Assembly: GCA_038229415.1 (NCBI GenBank)
Contig: JBBROM010000018.1
Location: 1-64,000 of the forward strand
Direction: 5' to 3'
Length of the DNA: 64,000 bases
From: JANXUR01 sp038229415
GTDB lineage: Bacteria; Acidobacteriota; Terriglobia; Terriglobales; Acidobacteriaceae
Part shown: piece by piece, positions 35,786-44,907 of the stretch
Position numbering within the stretch: position 1 is the stretch's first letter
How the letters are laid out: each line of letters opens with the position of its first letter
The notes under the pieces: generated by a model
What the model was told of the DNA's origin: nothing
The model's database searches: none
What the model saw: only the letters and a program-made list of their open reading frames with translations
Program-made: the position numbers and the translations under genes

Positions 35786-36157
35786 ATGGCAACTCTTGAT
35801 GAACTGAAGGCAAAGTACCAGGGCGCGCTCGATGCGCTCACCCATTTCGGCTATACCCCAGAAGTCAGCCAGGATGGCGACAAGCTGCACGTAAAGGTCG
35901 CCGTGACCTCTGACGTGGTAAAGAATCGCGTCTGGGACGAGATCAAGGCCGCCGACGCCAGCTTCGCGGACTTCGAAGCGGAAATCACCTCTGCCGGCCC
36001 GAACGACGAGTACGAAGTGAAGGCTGGCGACAACCTGTCGCACGTCTCCAAGTTTTTCTACGGCACGCCGAACAAGTACCAGAAGATCGCCGACGCCAAT
36101 AGCCTCGATAATCCGGATGCCATCAAGGTCGGCCAAAAGCTGGTGATTCCGGCGTAG
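35786..36157 (+). CDS. BON-like and LysM domain protein
   Basis: A 123-residue protein. Residues 1-70 form a BON-like alpha/beta module (LHVKVAVTSDVVKNRVWDEI), residues 75-123 a LysM domain (EYEVKAGDNLSHVSKFFYG to VGQKLVIPA). This is the YgaU/Kbp layout; E. coli Kbp binds potassium, and LysM commonly binds peptidoglycan. There is no signal peptide, which fits the cytosolic Kbp. AAGGAGATTTCCC precedes the ATG. Confidence 0.9.
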   Translation: MATLDELKAKYQGALDALTHFGYTPEVSQDGDKLHVKVAVTSDVVKNRVWDEIKAADASFADFEAEITSAGPNDEYEVKAGDNLSHVSKFFYGTPNKYQKIADANSLDNPDAIKVGQKLVIPA

Positions 36158-36497
36158 TTGCCACGTTTTCTCGGCTCTGGCGCTCGCCAGGCCGATTCCT
36201 AGCATTCGGACGGTTGCCAGAGTCATGGGACGAGCGGCCGTCCGAGCCAGTTCCGGGTCTGCCTGCGGTGCGGTGAGTGGATTTGCCCCGTCGCAGGTGG
36301 GCCGGAGCCCAAACTCAGTTTCAGGTTTCAAGTTTCGAGTACTGCCTGCTAAGGCATGGCTCGTACGTCCCCAACCCCGATCAGATGTCCTGAATCCCTT
36401 ATCTTTCTCAGTGTTCCTCTGCGTCTCAGTGCCTCTGTGTGCGCCTTTGCTCTTGCCCTTAACTTGCAACCCGAAACCCGAAACCTGAAACTATCTC
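36158..36497. repeat. intergenic region with 'GAAACCTGAAACT' and 'CCTCTGCG' repeat modules
   Basis: It holds GTTTCAGGTTTCAAGTTTCG at 36318-36337, a CTCAGTG/CCTCTGCG-type module near 36415-36450, and GAAACCCGAAACCTGAAACT just before the threonine aldolase start. Related pieces occur before moaA (50905-50980) and before the 62354 gene (62480-62505). No gene is seen. Confidence 0.55.
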
Positions 36498-37553
36498 ATG
36501 CGCACTTTTGCCAGTGACAACAACTCCGGCATTCACCCGGAAGTCCTAGCTGCCATCGCCGCCGCGAATACCGGTCACCAAGTCGCCTACGGAGACGACC
36601 CCCACACCCAGCGCCTCGAAGCCCGCTTTCGTGAAGAGTTTGGCGAGCAAACCGAATCGTTCCTCGCGTTCAACGGCACCGGGGCCAACGTCCTTGGACT
36701 GATGTCGCTCACCCGCTCCTACAACGCCGTCATCTGCACCGACTGCGCCCACATCAACGTGGACGAATGCGGCGGCCCCGAAAAACTCACCGGATGCAAG
36801 CTGCTCGACGTGCCCGCGCCGCTCGGCAAGCTGACGGTCGAGGCGGTGGACGCCCAATATCACGGCATCGGCGACTATCACCATGTGCAGCCGCATGTCG
36901 TCGCGATCACGCAAAACACCGAACTGGGCACGCTCTACACGCGCGACGAAGTCCGCGCCCTCGCCGACTACGCCCACGCCCGCGGAATGGCGCTGCACAT
37001 GGACGGCGCCCGCATCGCCAACGCCGCAGCCGCGCTAGGCTGCTCGCTGCGCGAGGCCACGGTAGACTGTGGCGTGGACGTGCTCACCTTTGGCGGCACC
37101 AAGAATGGATTGATGGGCGCCGAAGCCGTCCTGTTCTTCGGCCCCGAAGCCAAACAACGCTCAGCCGACTTCAAGTTCCTGCGCAAGCAGAACGCGCAGC
37201 TAGCCTCGAAGATGCGATTCCTCGCAGTGCAGTTCGAAGCGCTGCTCACTGGCGACATGAAGGGTTCAAAAGGGCATCCGCTATGGCGACGCAACGCGAG
37301 CCACGCCAACGCGATGGCGAAGCTGCTGTCAGAAGAAGTGCAGAAGATTCCCGAACTGAAGCTGGCCTACCCCACCGAGGCCAACGGCGTGTTCGTCGTG
37401 GTGCCCAAGCGCATCATCGCGCCGCTGCAACAACGCTGCTTTTTCTACATGTGGAATGAAAAAGAATCCATCGCCCGCTGGATGTGCTCCTGGGACACAA
37501 CAGAAGAAGACGTCCACAGCTTCATCGCCGCCGTGAAGGAGTTGCTGAAATGA
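36498..37553 (+). CDS. ltaE: low-specificity L-threonine aldolase
   Basis: A 351-residue PLP enzyme of fold type I splitting threonine or allo-threonine into glycine and acetaldehyde. SDNNSGIHPEVLAAI at the start, HMDGARIANAAAAL, and the PLP lysine in LTFGGTKNGLMGAEA are typical. The start is directly downstream of a dispersed repeat. The stop overlaps the ATG of the next gene (ATGA), implying coupling. Confidence 0.93.
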   Translation: MRTFASDNNSGIHPEVLAAIAAANTGHQVAYGDDPHTQRLEARFREEFGEQTESFLAFNGTGANVLGLMSLTRSYNAVICTDCAHINVDECGGPEKLTGCKLLDVPAPLGKLTVEAVDAQYHGIGDYHHVQPHVVAITQNTELGTLYTRDEVRALADYAHARGMALHMDGARIANAAAALGCSLREATVDCGVDVLTFGGTKNGLMGAEAVLFFGPEAKQRSADFKFLRKQNAQLASKMRFLAVQFEALLTGDMKGSKGHPLWRRNASHANAMAKLLSEEVQKIPELKLAYPTEANGVFVVVPKRIIAPLQQRCFFYMWNEKESIARWMCSWDTTEEDVHSFIAAVKELLK

Positions 37554-38293
37554 AATGGCTTCACGTGTCACTTCTCACGGCATTTGCCATGCTAGCTACT
37601 GCCTTCGCCACGGCCCAGACCCCGACCTACAGCGTCCGGCAGACGCTGAAAATGCGCGACCAGGCCGCGCGGCCCGTCGAGGTTAGCGTGCTGGTGGACA
37701 ACCGCTGGACTGACGAGGTTTGGAAATCTCTTTGGGGCAAGTGTGGTGCCGACTGGAGCTTCGAGCTTGATGGAAGTTCGTCGTTGGCAAAGGACCTGAA
37801 GGCGCATCCGCCGCTCAAGGCCAAGATTGAGGTTTTCTATACGGTAGCTGGCGACCGTGTAACCCTGCAACTCGATCAGCCTCTCGCCGAGATCGCTCCG
37901 CTGCAAGGCGGCGGCTTTCTAGTTACAACCGATGAATCAATTGGATGGGGATCGTACGCAGGGTTGAGGACACGCGCATTCTCCATCAACCAAACTGCGA
38001 TCGAGCAAATCTTTGCGCGAGACAGCGGTACCGGCAAGCAGTATCCGCTCGTACTCTACAGCGCTTTGAAATCTGGCTGGCGGAAGCTCAGGGACAAGAA
38101 CGGCGATGTAACAGGCTTTCTGTCAGTCTCCTGCTACCCCGACCTGTCTGACACCCGAAAGGATCAGCCAAGATTCTTCGTAGACTACGTCCGCTATGAC
38201 AAAAAGGGCGGCGTGTGGGCGAAACTCGCCCGCAAGACGGTCGGCTACTGGGAAGGTGACAGCGGATTCCCGCCGCGGTCAGCGTTTCCCTAG
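37550..38293 (+). CDS. hypothetical secreted protein
   Basis: A 247-residue protein with a signal peptide (HVSLLTAFAMLATAFATAQ). I recognise no domain; the mature part is mixed and contains a late SVSCYPDLSD segment. The ATG at 37550 overlaps the aldolase stop. Its stop touches the next gene, so the three genes look like one transcription unit. Confidence 0.65.
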   Translation: MKWLHVSLLTAFAMLATAFATAQTPTYSVRQTLKMRDQAARPVEVSVLVDNRWTDEVWKSLWGKCGADWSFELDGSSSLAKDLKAHPPLKAKIEVFYTVAGDRVTLQLDQPLAEIAPLQGGGFLVTTDESIGWGSYAGLRTRAFSINQTAIEQIFARDSGTGKQYPLVLYSALKSGWRKLRDKNGDVTGFLSVSCYPDLSDTRKDQPRFFVDYVRYDKKGGVWAKLARKTVGYWEGDSGFPPRSAFP

Positions 38294-38334
38294 TGGATAC
38301 GCTCCGCTTTCGCCTACATGGTAGCCTCGACTTC

Positions 38335-39924
38335 ATGCTCAAGAATTTGCTGCTTGTGGCCAGCATCGCATGGCTAGCGACATCTGCGTCCGCTCAGACC
38401 GCTCCTCCTGCCCAGCCGTCCGCCGCCACGCGCATCTCCGGCGCCGACCTTCAATCCGACGTTGCCATTCTCCGCCGCACCTACGAAGCCCTCCATCCCG
38501 GACTATACCGCTACAACACCAAGCCGCAGATGGACGCAGCCTTCGCCGCCCTCAGCCAGCGTTTCGCCAGCGGCGCAACTCTTGCAGAAACCTATCTCGC
38601 GCTATCCGAGTTCACCACCAAAATTCGCTGCGGCCATACCTATGCCAACTTCTACAACCAGAAGGATGAGATCCAAGCCGCGATCTTCCAAGGCCAGAAT
38701 CGCGTGCCGTTTTATTTCCGCTGGCTCGATGGTCGCATGATCGTCGTCCGCGACTGGAGCGCCGAAAAGGCTCTGCCGCGCGGCACCGAAGTGCTGGCCA
38801 TCAACGGCCATCCCGCCGCCGAGATTCAACGTAAGCTCATGACCGTCACTCGCGCCGACGGTTCTAACGACGCCAAGCGCATCGCTCTGCTGGAAGTACT
38901 AGGCGAGGACGAATGGGAAACCTTCGACATTTTCTTTCCCATGTACTTTTCAGCGACCAGCCCACAAATCACCCTGCAAGTGCAGCGCCCACAGCAGAAG
39001 TCGCAGCAAGTCACCGTCACCGCACTCACGCAACCCCAACGCCTCGCCAACCGCGAGATCCTCTCCACAGAGCGTGCCGCCGATGGCGCAACCGGCGATC
39101 GCAAAGACGGCGTGGTGTTTGAATTCCGCACCTTGCCGAACGGCGACGCGTACCTTCGCATGCCCGATTGGGCGCTCTACAACTCCAAGTGGGATTGGAA
39201 AACCTGGCTCAACGCCCGCATGGATGAGTTAGTGACGAAGCACACGCCCGCGCTCATCATTGACCTGCGCGGTAACGAAGGCGGGCTCGATGTCGGTGAC
39301 GTGATACTAAGCCGCCTGCTAACGAACGACCTGAAAGTGCAAGATTCCCTGCGCCTCGTTCGTTACCGCGCTGTTCCACCCGAGTTGCGCACCAACCTCG
39401 ACACTTGGGACAAATCATTTTTCGATTGGGGCAGCGACGCAACACCGTGGGTGCGCCCAGCCACTGTGGTGCGGCCTTGGCTATCAACTGAAATTCCTCC
39501 CGTCGAGTACTTCACCTTGAAGAGTGAAGGCAGCAGCGACGGCAGCAAAGTGATCTCTGCGGTCAAGCCTAGGTTCACTGGACGCGTAGTCGTACTCACC
39601 GACGCCCAGAACAGTTCGGCAACCTTCCAGTTCGAAAATCTCATCCGCAAGATTGGATTGGGCACGCTGATCGGTCAGCCCACGGGCGGCAATCGACGCG
39701 GAATTAACGGCGGCGCATTTTTCTTTCTGCGACTGCCCAAGTCAGGCTTGGAAGTGGACTTGCCCTTGATCTCCAACTTCCCCACCACTGCGGAACCAGA
39801 CGCGGGCCTGGAGCCGGATCTATTGGTGAAGAAAACTCCAGAAGCGATTGAAAAGGGAATTGACCTGGAGCTGCAATCCGCGATCAAGCTTCTGCAGCAT
39901 CCAGCATCAGGCGCGGGCAAGTAG
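38335..39924 (+). CDS. S41 family peptidase (C-terminal-processing type), secreted
   Basis: A 529-residue protein with a signal peptide (MLKNLLLVASIAWLATSASA). The middle holds a PDZ-like segment (GTEVLAINGHPAAEIQRKL), and the end is a tail-specific protease core: LIIDLRGNEGGLDVGD, then VVLTDAQNSSATFQFENLIR with the candidate nucleophile Ser and IGQPTGGNRRG. ATG at 38335 is preferred because it begins the signal peptide; a GTG at 38293 overlapping the previous stop is possible. Confidence 0.85.
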   Translation: MLKNLLLVASIAWLATSASAQTAPPAQPSAATRISGADLQSDVAILRRTYEALHPGLYRYNTKPQMDAAFAALSQRFASGATLAETYLALSEFTTKIRCGHTYANFYNQKDEIQAAIFQGQNRVPFYFRWLDGRMIVVRDWSAEKALPRGTEVLAINGHPAAEIQRKLMTVTRADGSNDAKRIALLEVLGEDEWETFDIFFPMYFSATSPQITLQVQRPQQKSQQVTVTALTQPQRLANREILSTERAADGATGDRKDGVVFEFRTLPNGDAYLRMPDWALYNSKWDWKTWLNARMDELVTKHTPALIIDLRGNEGGLDVGDVILSRLLTNDLKVQDSLRLVRYRAVPPELRTNLDTWDKSFFDWGSDATPWVRPATVVRPWLSTEIPPVEYFTLKSEGSSDGSKVISAVKPRFTGRVVVLTDAQNSSATFQFENLIRKIGLGTLIGQPTGGNRRGINGGAFFFLRLPKSGLEVDLPLISNFPTTAEPDAGLEPDLLVKKTPEAIEKGIDLELQSAIKLLQHPASGAGK

Positions 39925-39942
39925 CTTTCAGCATTGCCAACG

Positions 39943-40146
39943 CTAAGATTCTTCCGCAATCTCCGTCAGCGCCTTCTTGTGCTTCACCGGCTTCGACTTC
40001 TTCTCCTCCAGCCGCCGCGTCACCGGCACCACGCCAATCCGCTCCCGCGCCATCTCCTTCACAGCCGAGACGACGTTGAAGCGCTTCTTTGTGCTCTTCA
40101 CTCCAGCAGGCTTGCTGGCTTTCGCTACCTTCTTTTTCGTTGCCAT
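39943..40146 (-). CDS. small Lys-rich protein
   Basis: A 67-residue, very basic protein (MATKKKVAKASKPAG...) with an Ala/Lys N-terminal tail and a helical core AVKEMARERIGV. It resembles small nucleic-acid-binding or histone H1-like proteins only in composition. No strong ribosome binding site is visible. It is convergent with the S41 gene, with 18 bases between stops. Confidence 0.5.
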   Translation of the reverse strand: MATKKKVAKASKPAGVKSTKKRFNVVSAVKEMARERIGVVPVTRRLEEKKSKPVKHKKALTEIAEES

Positions 40147-40208
40147 GGACTAAGTCGCAATCACTCCTGCCTGATTATGCAATAATTCTTAGGCCAGCCG
40201 CAGTTCTT

Positions 40209-40231
40209 CTGGCAACTGGCAACCGGGAACT
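40209..40231 (+). repeat. 23-bp dispersed repeat (copy 2 of 2)
   Basis: CTGGCAACTGGCAACCGGG plus four bases, identical to the inverted copy at 32515-32537. It ends 10 bases before the ATG of the next gene. Confidence 0.75.
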
Positions 40232-40241
40232 CACAACTGCT

Positions 40242-40514
40242 ATGGAAGAACGCGATTTTTGTGACGAGAAGACCGAGAAAAAGATTCACATGCTCTCATG
40301 CACCCACTGCCGCCAGGAGGCGGAGTATGAGGTGCAGTGGCTCGTCCGCACCAAAAAGAAGCAGCTCGGTGGCCGCGCCGATGACCGCGACAAGGCCCGC
40401 TTCGCTAAGTTCCAAACCTATATGCTGCGCCGCGACGACCTGCTCGCCTGCAAGAATATCCGCTGCCGCAAGCGCTTTGAAATCACCAGCCTGCAGAGCG
40501 TAGTGTTTCTGTAG
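40242..40514 (+). CDS. small zinc-ribbon-like protein
   Basis: A 90-residue protein with LSCTHCRQEAEYEV (CxxC) and LACKNIRCRKRFE (C-x4-C), spaced like a four-cysteine zinc ribbon. The function is unknown; such proteins often bind nucleic acid. The ATG at 40242 is chosen because the longer frame upstream reads through the dispersed repeat. Confidence 0.6.
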   Translation: MEERDFCDEKTEKKIHMLSCTHCRQEAEYEVQWLVRTKKKQLGGRADDRDKARFAKFQTYMLRRDDLLACKNIRCRKRFEITSLQSVVFL

Positions 40515-40533
40515 CGTCCGGCGAGTCCAATTC

Positions 40534-40893
40534 CTATTGAGCCGCTGACGGTGGCGACGGCAGCTGCAGAAAATCTGACATACCGCTCATTCCCTCGGCA
40601 TACATGTCGTAGTGGTATACAACCGGCTCGCACTCCGTCAGAAAATCCCGATCACCCTTCATGTAGTGCGGATGCATATCGTCCGGCCCGGAAAAGCTGC
40701 GCACCGCATCCATGGACTCCCACAGACTCACCACCAGAAAGTGCGCAATGCGGTCTTCGGTTCGGCGCAGAATGAACACCCCCAAATTCCCCGGAACCGA
40801 CTTGTAGGCTGGCAAGTGATTCGTCTTCGTGTATTCGAAGTAGGCTTCTGCCTTCTCCGGATTGGTGCGGCCATGCCAAACGCGGGCGATCAT
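40534..40893 (-). CDS. antibiotic biosynthesis monooxygenase (ABM) domain protein
   Basis: A 119-residue ferredoxin-like alpha/beta protein: ARVWHGRTNPEKAEAYFEYT at the start, GVFILRRTEDRIAHFLVVS, and VVYHYDMYAE. This is typical of ABM/dimeric alpha-beta barrel proteins, which may act in quinone or heme-like oxidation or have no enzyme role. AAGGAAG lies six bases before ATG 40893. Confidence 0.75.
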   Translation of the reverse strand: MIARVWHGRTNPEKAEAYFEYTKTNHLPAYKSVPGNLGVFILRRTEDRIAHFLVVSLWESMDAVRSFSGPDDMHPHYMKGDRDFLTECEPVVYHYDMYAEGMSGMSDFLQLPSPPSAAQ

Positions 40894-40994
40894 AAGCGCT
40901 TCCTTTCCATTTCGGATGCCTAGAAGCCTTATAACATCCACCGGCGCCACAGACTGTAACGTAGCGCACAGGTGTGTGTTCACAGCGCCGATTC

Positions 40995-42083
40995 CTAGCG
41001 ATTGATGTCTTCCTTTTTCTCCAGCCGCTCCTTCAACCCCTGCAGTTGCGGCTTCATGGCCTCGGGCGCACCGTCTACGGCCATCCCCGCCTCTTTCACA
41101 GCATCGCCAAAGTTACCTTCCGCCGAGTACACACGCGCCAGTCCACCGTGCGTAATCCAAACATCAGGATGGTTCTTCGCATTCATGCGGAACAGTGCGG
41201 TCGCCTCCTCTTTCCTGCCGCCGAGCATCAAGCCGCGAGCGTAGGCATGAACCTGGAACACGTTCCCTTTGTCTAGCGCCTTTTGCCGCGCCACCTTGGC
41301 TTCGTCCGGCTTGCCCGCAGCTTCCAGCAGATCAGCGCGCATGTTCAGGTTTTCAAAACGCTCCTCCGCCTGAATGGACTGGTCATTCCACTTCTGTGCT
41401 TGATCCAAATGGATGTTGTTCTCTAGTGCATACTTGGCTGCATCGTTAAACCCGTCCCAGGTAAAGCCGCCGGTGTTCCGCAGTTGCTGCTGAATGCGGG
41501 CGTAGGTGATCTCCTTGGTGTCGGTGCCAATGCGGAAGGGCACAGCCAGCTTCTCCCAGTGCAATTCGGCCGTCGCCGAATCCTGCGTCACGCCGCTGAA
41601 CAAGTAGGTGAGCTCCTCAAACGCCTCCGATGCACGCGGTGTCACGTTAACCCGCAGCGCGTCTTCCGCCTTGTCATAGCTAAAGGCACCCCACGAAGTA
41701 TGATTCTTCGAAAAAATCACAACCCAGGGGCCATTTTGCGCGGGAATCATGTGCAGGCCATAAGTGCCGGCCGCCAGCGGCTGGCCTTCAATCGTTACCG
41801 CCTCGCTAAAGCTGACGGTAGTATTTTCGTTGGCTCCGGCGCGCCAAACCTTGTCATAAGGAACCATGGCGCCCCAGACGGCGCGCCCGCCCACCTTGGG
41901 CCGGTGATAGACGATCGCAACATCGGTCAAACCAATCCGCTGTGACACATTGGCCGCTTGGCTGATGCGCGGCAGACTCAGCGCAGTGGACTGCGATCCG
42001 TCCTTGAACTGTGCCTGAACCGGCAGCGTGGCACAGGCGAGCAGAAGGGCGAAGGAAACGAGTGGGGAACAGCGTATGCGCAT
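40995..42083 (-). CDS. DUF2911 domain protein with TPR-like C-terminus, secreted
   Basis: A 362-residue protein with a signal peptide (SFALLLACATLPVQAQ). The DUF2911 module covers about residues 45-175 (TDVAIVYHRPKVGGRAVWGA, YDKVWRAGANENTTVSF, GTYGLHMIPA), followed by helical repeats with TPR character (NLNMRADLLEAAGKPDEAK). The role is unknown; the family is typical of Acidobacteria and Bacteroidetes. GGAGG is well placed before ATG 42083. Confidence 0.85.
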   Translation of the reverse strand: MRIRCSPLVSFALLLACATLPVQAQFKDGSQSTALSLPRISQAANVSQRIGLTDVAIVYHRPKVGGRAVWGAMVPYDKVWRAGANENTTVSFSEAVTIEGQPLAAGTYGLHMIPAQNGPWVVIFSKNHTSWGAFSYDKAEDALRVNVTPRASEAFEELTYLFSGVTQDSATAELHWEKLAVPFRIGTDTKEITYARIQQQLRNTGGFTWDGFNDAAKYALENNIHLDQAQKWNDQSIQAEERFENLNMRADLLEAAGKPDEAKVARQKALDKGNVFQVHAYARGLMLGGRKEEATALFRMNAKNHPDVWITHGGLARVYSAEGNFGDAVKEAGMAVDGAPEAMKPQLQGLKERLEKKEDINR

Positions 42084-42234
42084 GGGGGTGCCTCCGTTGG
42101 CAGGGTGATAGCCTCCATTCGACGGCCCAAACCGCAAACGGTGAGCGAACGCCAACCGCACGATCAAATGGAGTGGGCCAGTTCAAGCACCTCCCGCCTG
42201 TCGTCCTGAGCGGAGCGGGTGCCTCCCCCCTACC

Positions 42235-42298
42235 GTGTCATCATGAGCGCAGAGAAGTGGCTTGCCTCGCGAGCCACTTCTCGCAGTCGAAGGATTCC
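42235..42298. repeat. 'TCATCNTGAGC ... TCGAAGGA' hairpin repeat with 11-bp stem
   Basis: Flanks TCATCATGAGCGC and GCAGTCGAAGGATTCC enclose GAGAAGTGGCT (42252-42262) and its exact complement (42272-42282). It belongs to the family also seen at 56801, 58431, 59041, 61749, 61849 and 62150. Confidence 0.75.
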
Positions 42299-42341
42299 GA
42301 CGCTCCCCGCCGAGCTCATACAGCCCGCACCACCAGCCCGT

Positions 42342-42381
42342 GTGCCCCATCCCAAACGCGCTTTTTGCGTTTAGGGTGGGG
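42342..42381. repeat. 'GTGCCCCA ... TTAGGGTGGGG' palindromic repeat (copy 1)
   Basis: Inverted arms GCCCCATCCCAAACGCG and CGTTTAGGGTGGGG around a TTTTTG loop, ending 53 bases before etfB. Copies are at 43252, 58368 and 61547. Confidence 0.75.
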
Positions 42382-42434
42382 TCTTTCGCTATACTTAAGG
42401 GTTTGCCAAGCACTACTCAGGACGGCATTTTTCC

Positions 42435-43205
42435 ATGAAAATTCTAGTTTGCATGAAGCAGGTCCCGCAGAAAGACGCTCCCCTCAAGCTGAACGAGGCG
42501 GGAACGTGGATTCGCGAGGAAGTCTCTTACGAAGTGAACGAGCCCGACGCCTTTGCGCTGGAAGAAGCGCTGCGGCAGAAGGAAAAGCATGGCGGTGAGG
42601 TGGTCGTGATCACCAGCGGCCCGGCGCGCTCACAAACCGTGTTGCGCGAAGCCCTCGCCAAGGGCGCGGATCGCGCCATTCATCTGGAAGACGATGCCTT
42701 CGTCAGCCTCGACGCCTTCAACACGGCCAAAGCATTCGCCGCCGCCATCAAGGACGAGACCTTCGACCTCATCTTCACCGGCTTGCAGTCCGACGATTAC
42801 GGCTTCGCGCAGACAGGCGTGATCTTGGCCGAGCTGCTGGGCTGGGCCCACGCCACCATCATCATGCACATTGAGAAAACTGACGCCGGCATCCGCGTGA
42901 AGCGCGAGCTTGAGGCGGGCTACTTCCAATATGTGGATATGCCGACGCCAGCCGTGCTGACGATTCAGTCCGGCATCAATAAGCTGCGCTACGCCACGCT
43001 CATCGGTATCAAAAACGCCAAGAACAAGCCCATGCGCAAGGTGGCGATGGCCGAAGTTGCGTCCGCGATCGGGCCGAACCTGCAAAAGATTGAAAAGCTC
43101 TATGTCCCGCAGAAGTCCAAGCAAACGCAAGTGATTGATGGCACGCCCGCCGAGATCGCCAAGAAGCTGGTGGATAAGCTGCGGAACGAACTACGCGTGA
43201 TTTAG
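42435..43205 (+). CDS. etfB: electron transfer flavoprotein subunit beta
   Basis: A 256-residue ETF beta subunit: KILVCMKQVPQKDAPLKL at the start, EALRQKEKHGGEVVVIT, and the AMP-binding region FTGLQSDDYGFAQTGV. With EtfA it carries electrons from acyl-CoA and other dehydrogenases to the ETF-quinone oxidoreductase encoded downstream. A repeat cluster of about 240 bases separates it from etfA, yet order and strand fit one ETF locus. Confidence 0.96.
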   Translation: MKILVCMKQVPQKDAPLKLNEAGTWIREEVSYEVNEPDAFALEEALRQKEKHGGEVVVITSGPARSQTVLREALAKGADRAIHLEDDAFVSLDAFNTAKAFAAAIKDETFDLIFTGLQSDDYGFAQTGVILAELLGWAHATIIMHIEKTDAGIRVKRELEAGYFQYVDMPTPAVLTIQSGINKLRYATLIGIKNAKNKPMRKVAMAEVASAIGPNLQKIEKLYVPQKSKQTQVIDGTPAEIAKKLVDKLRNELRVI

Positions 43206-43251
43206 GCGGATGCCGTATCGCGCAACGAAAATCGGGTACAACGAAAGTCGG

Positions 43252-43298
43252 GTGCCCCATCCTAACGACGCGACGCTTTTCGCGGCGTTAGGGTGGGG
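43252..43298. repeat. 'GTGCCCCA ... TTAGGGTGGGG' palindromic repeat (copy 2)
   Basis: Arms GTGCCCCATCCTAACG and CGTTAGGGTGGGG, located 46 bases after the etfB stop and longer in the loop (ACGCGACGCTTTTCGCGG). Confidence 0.75.
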
Positions 43299-43374
43299 GA
43301 CACAGAAGATCGCAGCACAAGGATCTAAGAAATGCGGTCCCGGCGATACATTCAAGTGAGGCACATACGGTAGA

Positions 43375-43427
43375 GCGGGGCTTCAGCCCCGCGTCTGAGG
43401 CAACATTAAGATTCGGGGCTTTAGCCC
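43375..43427. repeat. two short 'GGGGCTTNAGCCCC' hairpins
   Basis: GCGGGGCTTCAGCCCCGC and CGGGGCTTTAGCCC lie 20-60 bases before etfA. Confidence 0.6.
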
Positions 43428-43442
43428 AGAGGTCAAGCAATC

Positions 43443-44438
43443 ATGGCAGACACAATTCTCGTCATCGTCGAGCAACAGCAGGGCAAACTCAATCGCGTTT
43501 CGTGGGAAACCATCGCCGCCGGCCAAACCATCGCCGCCGCCACCGGATGGACACTCGAAGCCGCCGTCGTGGGCGCAGGCATCGGAGAAGCTGCGACCGA
43601 GGTCGCAGCAAAAAAGCTCGCCAAGGTCTACTCGATTGACACTGTCGCCCTCGGAGCCTATACGCCAGACGCCTTTGCCATCGCGCTTAAGCAACTCATC
43701 GAAGCCACGCAGCCCAAGCTGGTGATCATGCCGCACACCTATCAGGTGCGCGACTTCGCCCCCAAGCTTGCCGCCTCACTCGGCCGCTCGCTCATCAGCG
43801 ATTGCGTCGCCTTCCGCAAAGAAGGTGAGCAGCTTCTCTTCACGCGCCAAATGTTCCAAGGCAAGTTCGCAGCCGACGTCACCTTCCAATCCGACGCGCC
43901 GTGGTTTGCCACCTTCCAGAATGGCACCTTCCGTGGCGACAAGGCGGAAGCTGGCACTTCGCCCGTCCCGGTCGAGGCATTCACAGCGACTATTGCCGAC
44001 GGCGCCATCCGCAACAAGCCCGAGGCGTGGTTCAAAGAAGCCAAGCAGGCCGTGGACCTGACGCAGGCGGAGATCATCATAGCGGTCGGCCGTGGCATTA
44101 AAGAGGAGAAGAACATCGCGATTGCACAAGCGCTGGCCGATGCGCTCGGTGGCGAAGTTGCCGCATCGCGTCCCATCTGCGACAACGGCTGGCTGCCCAT
44201 GGATCGCCAGGTCGGCTCGTCGGGCCAAACCGTCGCGCCCAAGGTGTACCTCGCGCTCGGCATCAGCGGCGCCATTCAGCACGTAGTCGGAATGAAAGGC
44301 GCACGCGCCATCATCGCCATCAACAAAGACGCCGAAGCCCCAATCTTCGAAATCGCCGACTACGCCGTGGTGGGCAACCTGTTCGATATCGTCCCGCCGC
44401 TCACCGAAGAAGTGAAGAAGGCGAAAGCAGCGATCTAG
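43443..44438 (+). CDS. etfA: electron transfer flavoprotein subunit alpha
   Basis: A 331-residue ETF alpha subunit. The FAD-binding C-terminal domain is clear: VGRGIKEEKNIAIAQALADA, DNGWLPMDRQVGSSGQTVAP (FAD signature), YLALGISGAIQHVVGMK, and AIIAINKDAEAPIFEIADY. It forms the ETF heterodimer with EtfB. It is followed 26 bases later by the hicBA pair. Confidence 0.96.
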   Translation: MADTILVIVEQQQGKLNRVSWETIAAGQTIAAATGWTLEAAVVGAGIGEAATEVAAKKLAKVYSIDTVALGAYTPDAFAIALKQLIEATQPKLVIMPHTYQVRDFAPKLAASLGRSLISDCVAFRKEGEQLLFTRQMFQGKFAADVTFQSDAPWFATFQNGTFRGDKAEAGTSPVPVEAFTATIADGAIRNKPEAWFKEAKQAVDLTQAEIIIAVGRGIKEEKNIAIAQALADALGGEVAASRPICDNGWLPMDRQVGSSGQTVAPKVYLALGISGAIQHVVGMKGARAIIAINKDAEAPIFEIADYAVVGNLFDIVPPLTEEVKKAKAAI

Positions 44439-44463
44439 TGGCAGCCGGAGGTACAATCGTGTC

Positions 44464-44700
44464 ATGGATATTGAATTGACTGCGGTCTTCGAGGAAGTGG
44501 ACGCGAGCGACGGTGGAGGCTACGCAGCGTGGGTCGAGGAGTTGCCCGGCGCCGTAACCCAAGGTGACACCTTGGACGAAGCCCGCGAAAATCTGCAAGA
44601 GGCGATTCAAATGATTCTCGAAGTGAATCGAGAGCTCACCGGATCCGCCATGCCTACGAAAAAGCTCATCCGCGAGAAGATCAAAGTCAATGCCGCATAG
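44464..44700 (+). CDS. hicB: HicB-family antitoxin
   Basis: A 78-residue protein with the degenerate RNase H-like HicB core: GGGYAAWVEELPGAVTQGDT and LDEARENLQEAIQMILE. It has no obvious DNA-binding tail. It should bind and neutralise HicA from the next gene, 15 bases downstream. The order antitoxin first is the less common hicB-hicA order. Confidence 0.9.
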   Translation: MDIELTAVFEEVDASDGGGYAAWVEELPGAVTQGDTLDEARENLQEAIQMILEVNRELTGSAMPTKKLIREKIKVNAA

Positions 44701-44715
44701 CCGGGCCGGAAGCAA

Positions 44716-44907
44716 ATGAAGCGAGTTGACCTGATTCGCTATCTGGAAAAGCACGGCTGCGTGTTCCACCGCGAGGGCAGCAATCACACGGTCTACAGGC
44801 GAGTAGGCACTGTGGATGTGTCCGTTATACCGCGCCATCGCGAAGTCAAGGAAGTCATCGTGCGAAAGATTTGCAAGCAACTGGGCGTCCCCAACCCTCT
44901 CCGCTAA
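44716..44907 (+). CDS. hicA: HicA-family mRNA interferase toxin
   Basis: A 63-residue dsRBD-fold toxin. The catalytic histidine H24 in EGSNHTVYR is present, with LIRYLEKHGCVFHR before and VPNPLR at the end. It degrades mRNA when free of HicB. The pair sits between etfA and the ETF-quinone oxidoreductase gene. Confidence 0.92.
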   Translation: MKRVDLIRYLEKHGCVFHREGSNHTVYRRVGTVDVSVIPRHREVKEVIVRKICKQLGVPNPLR

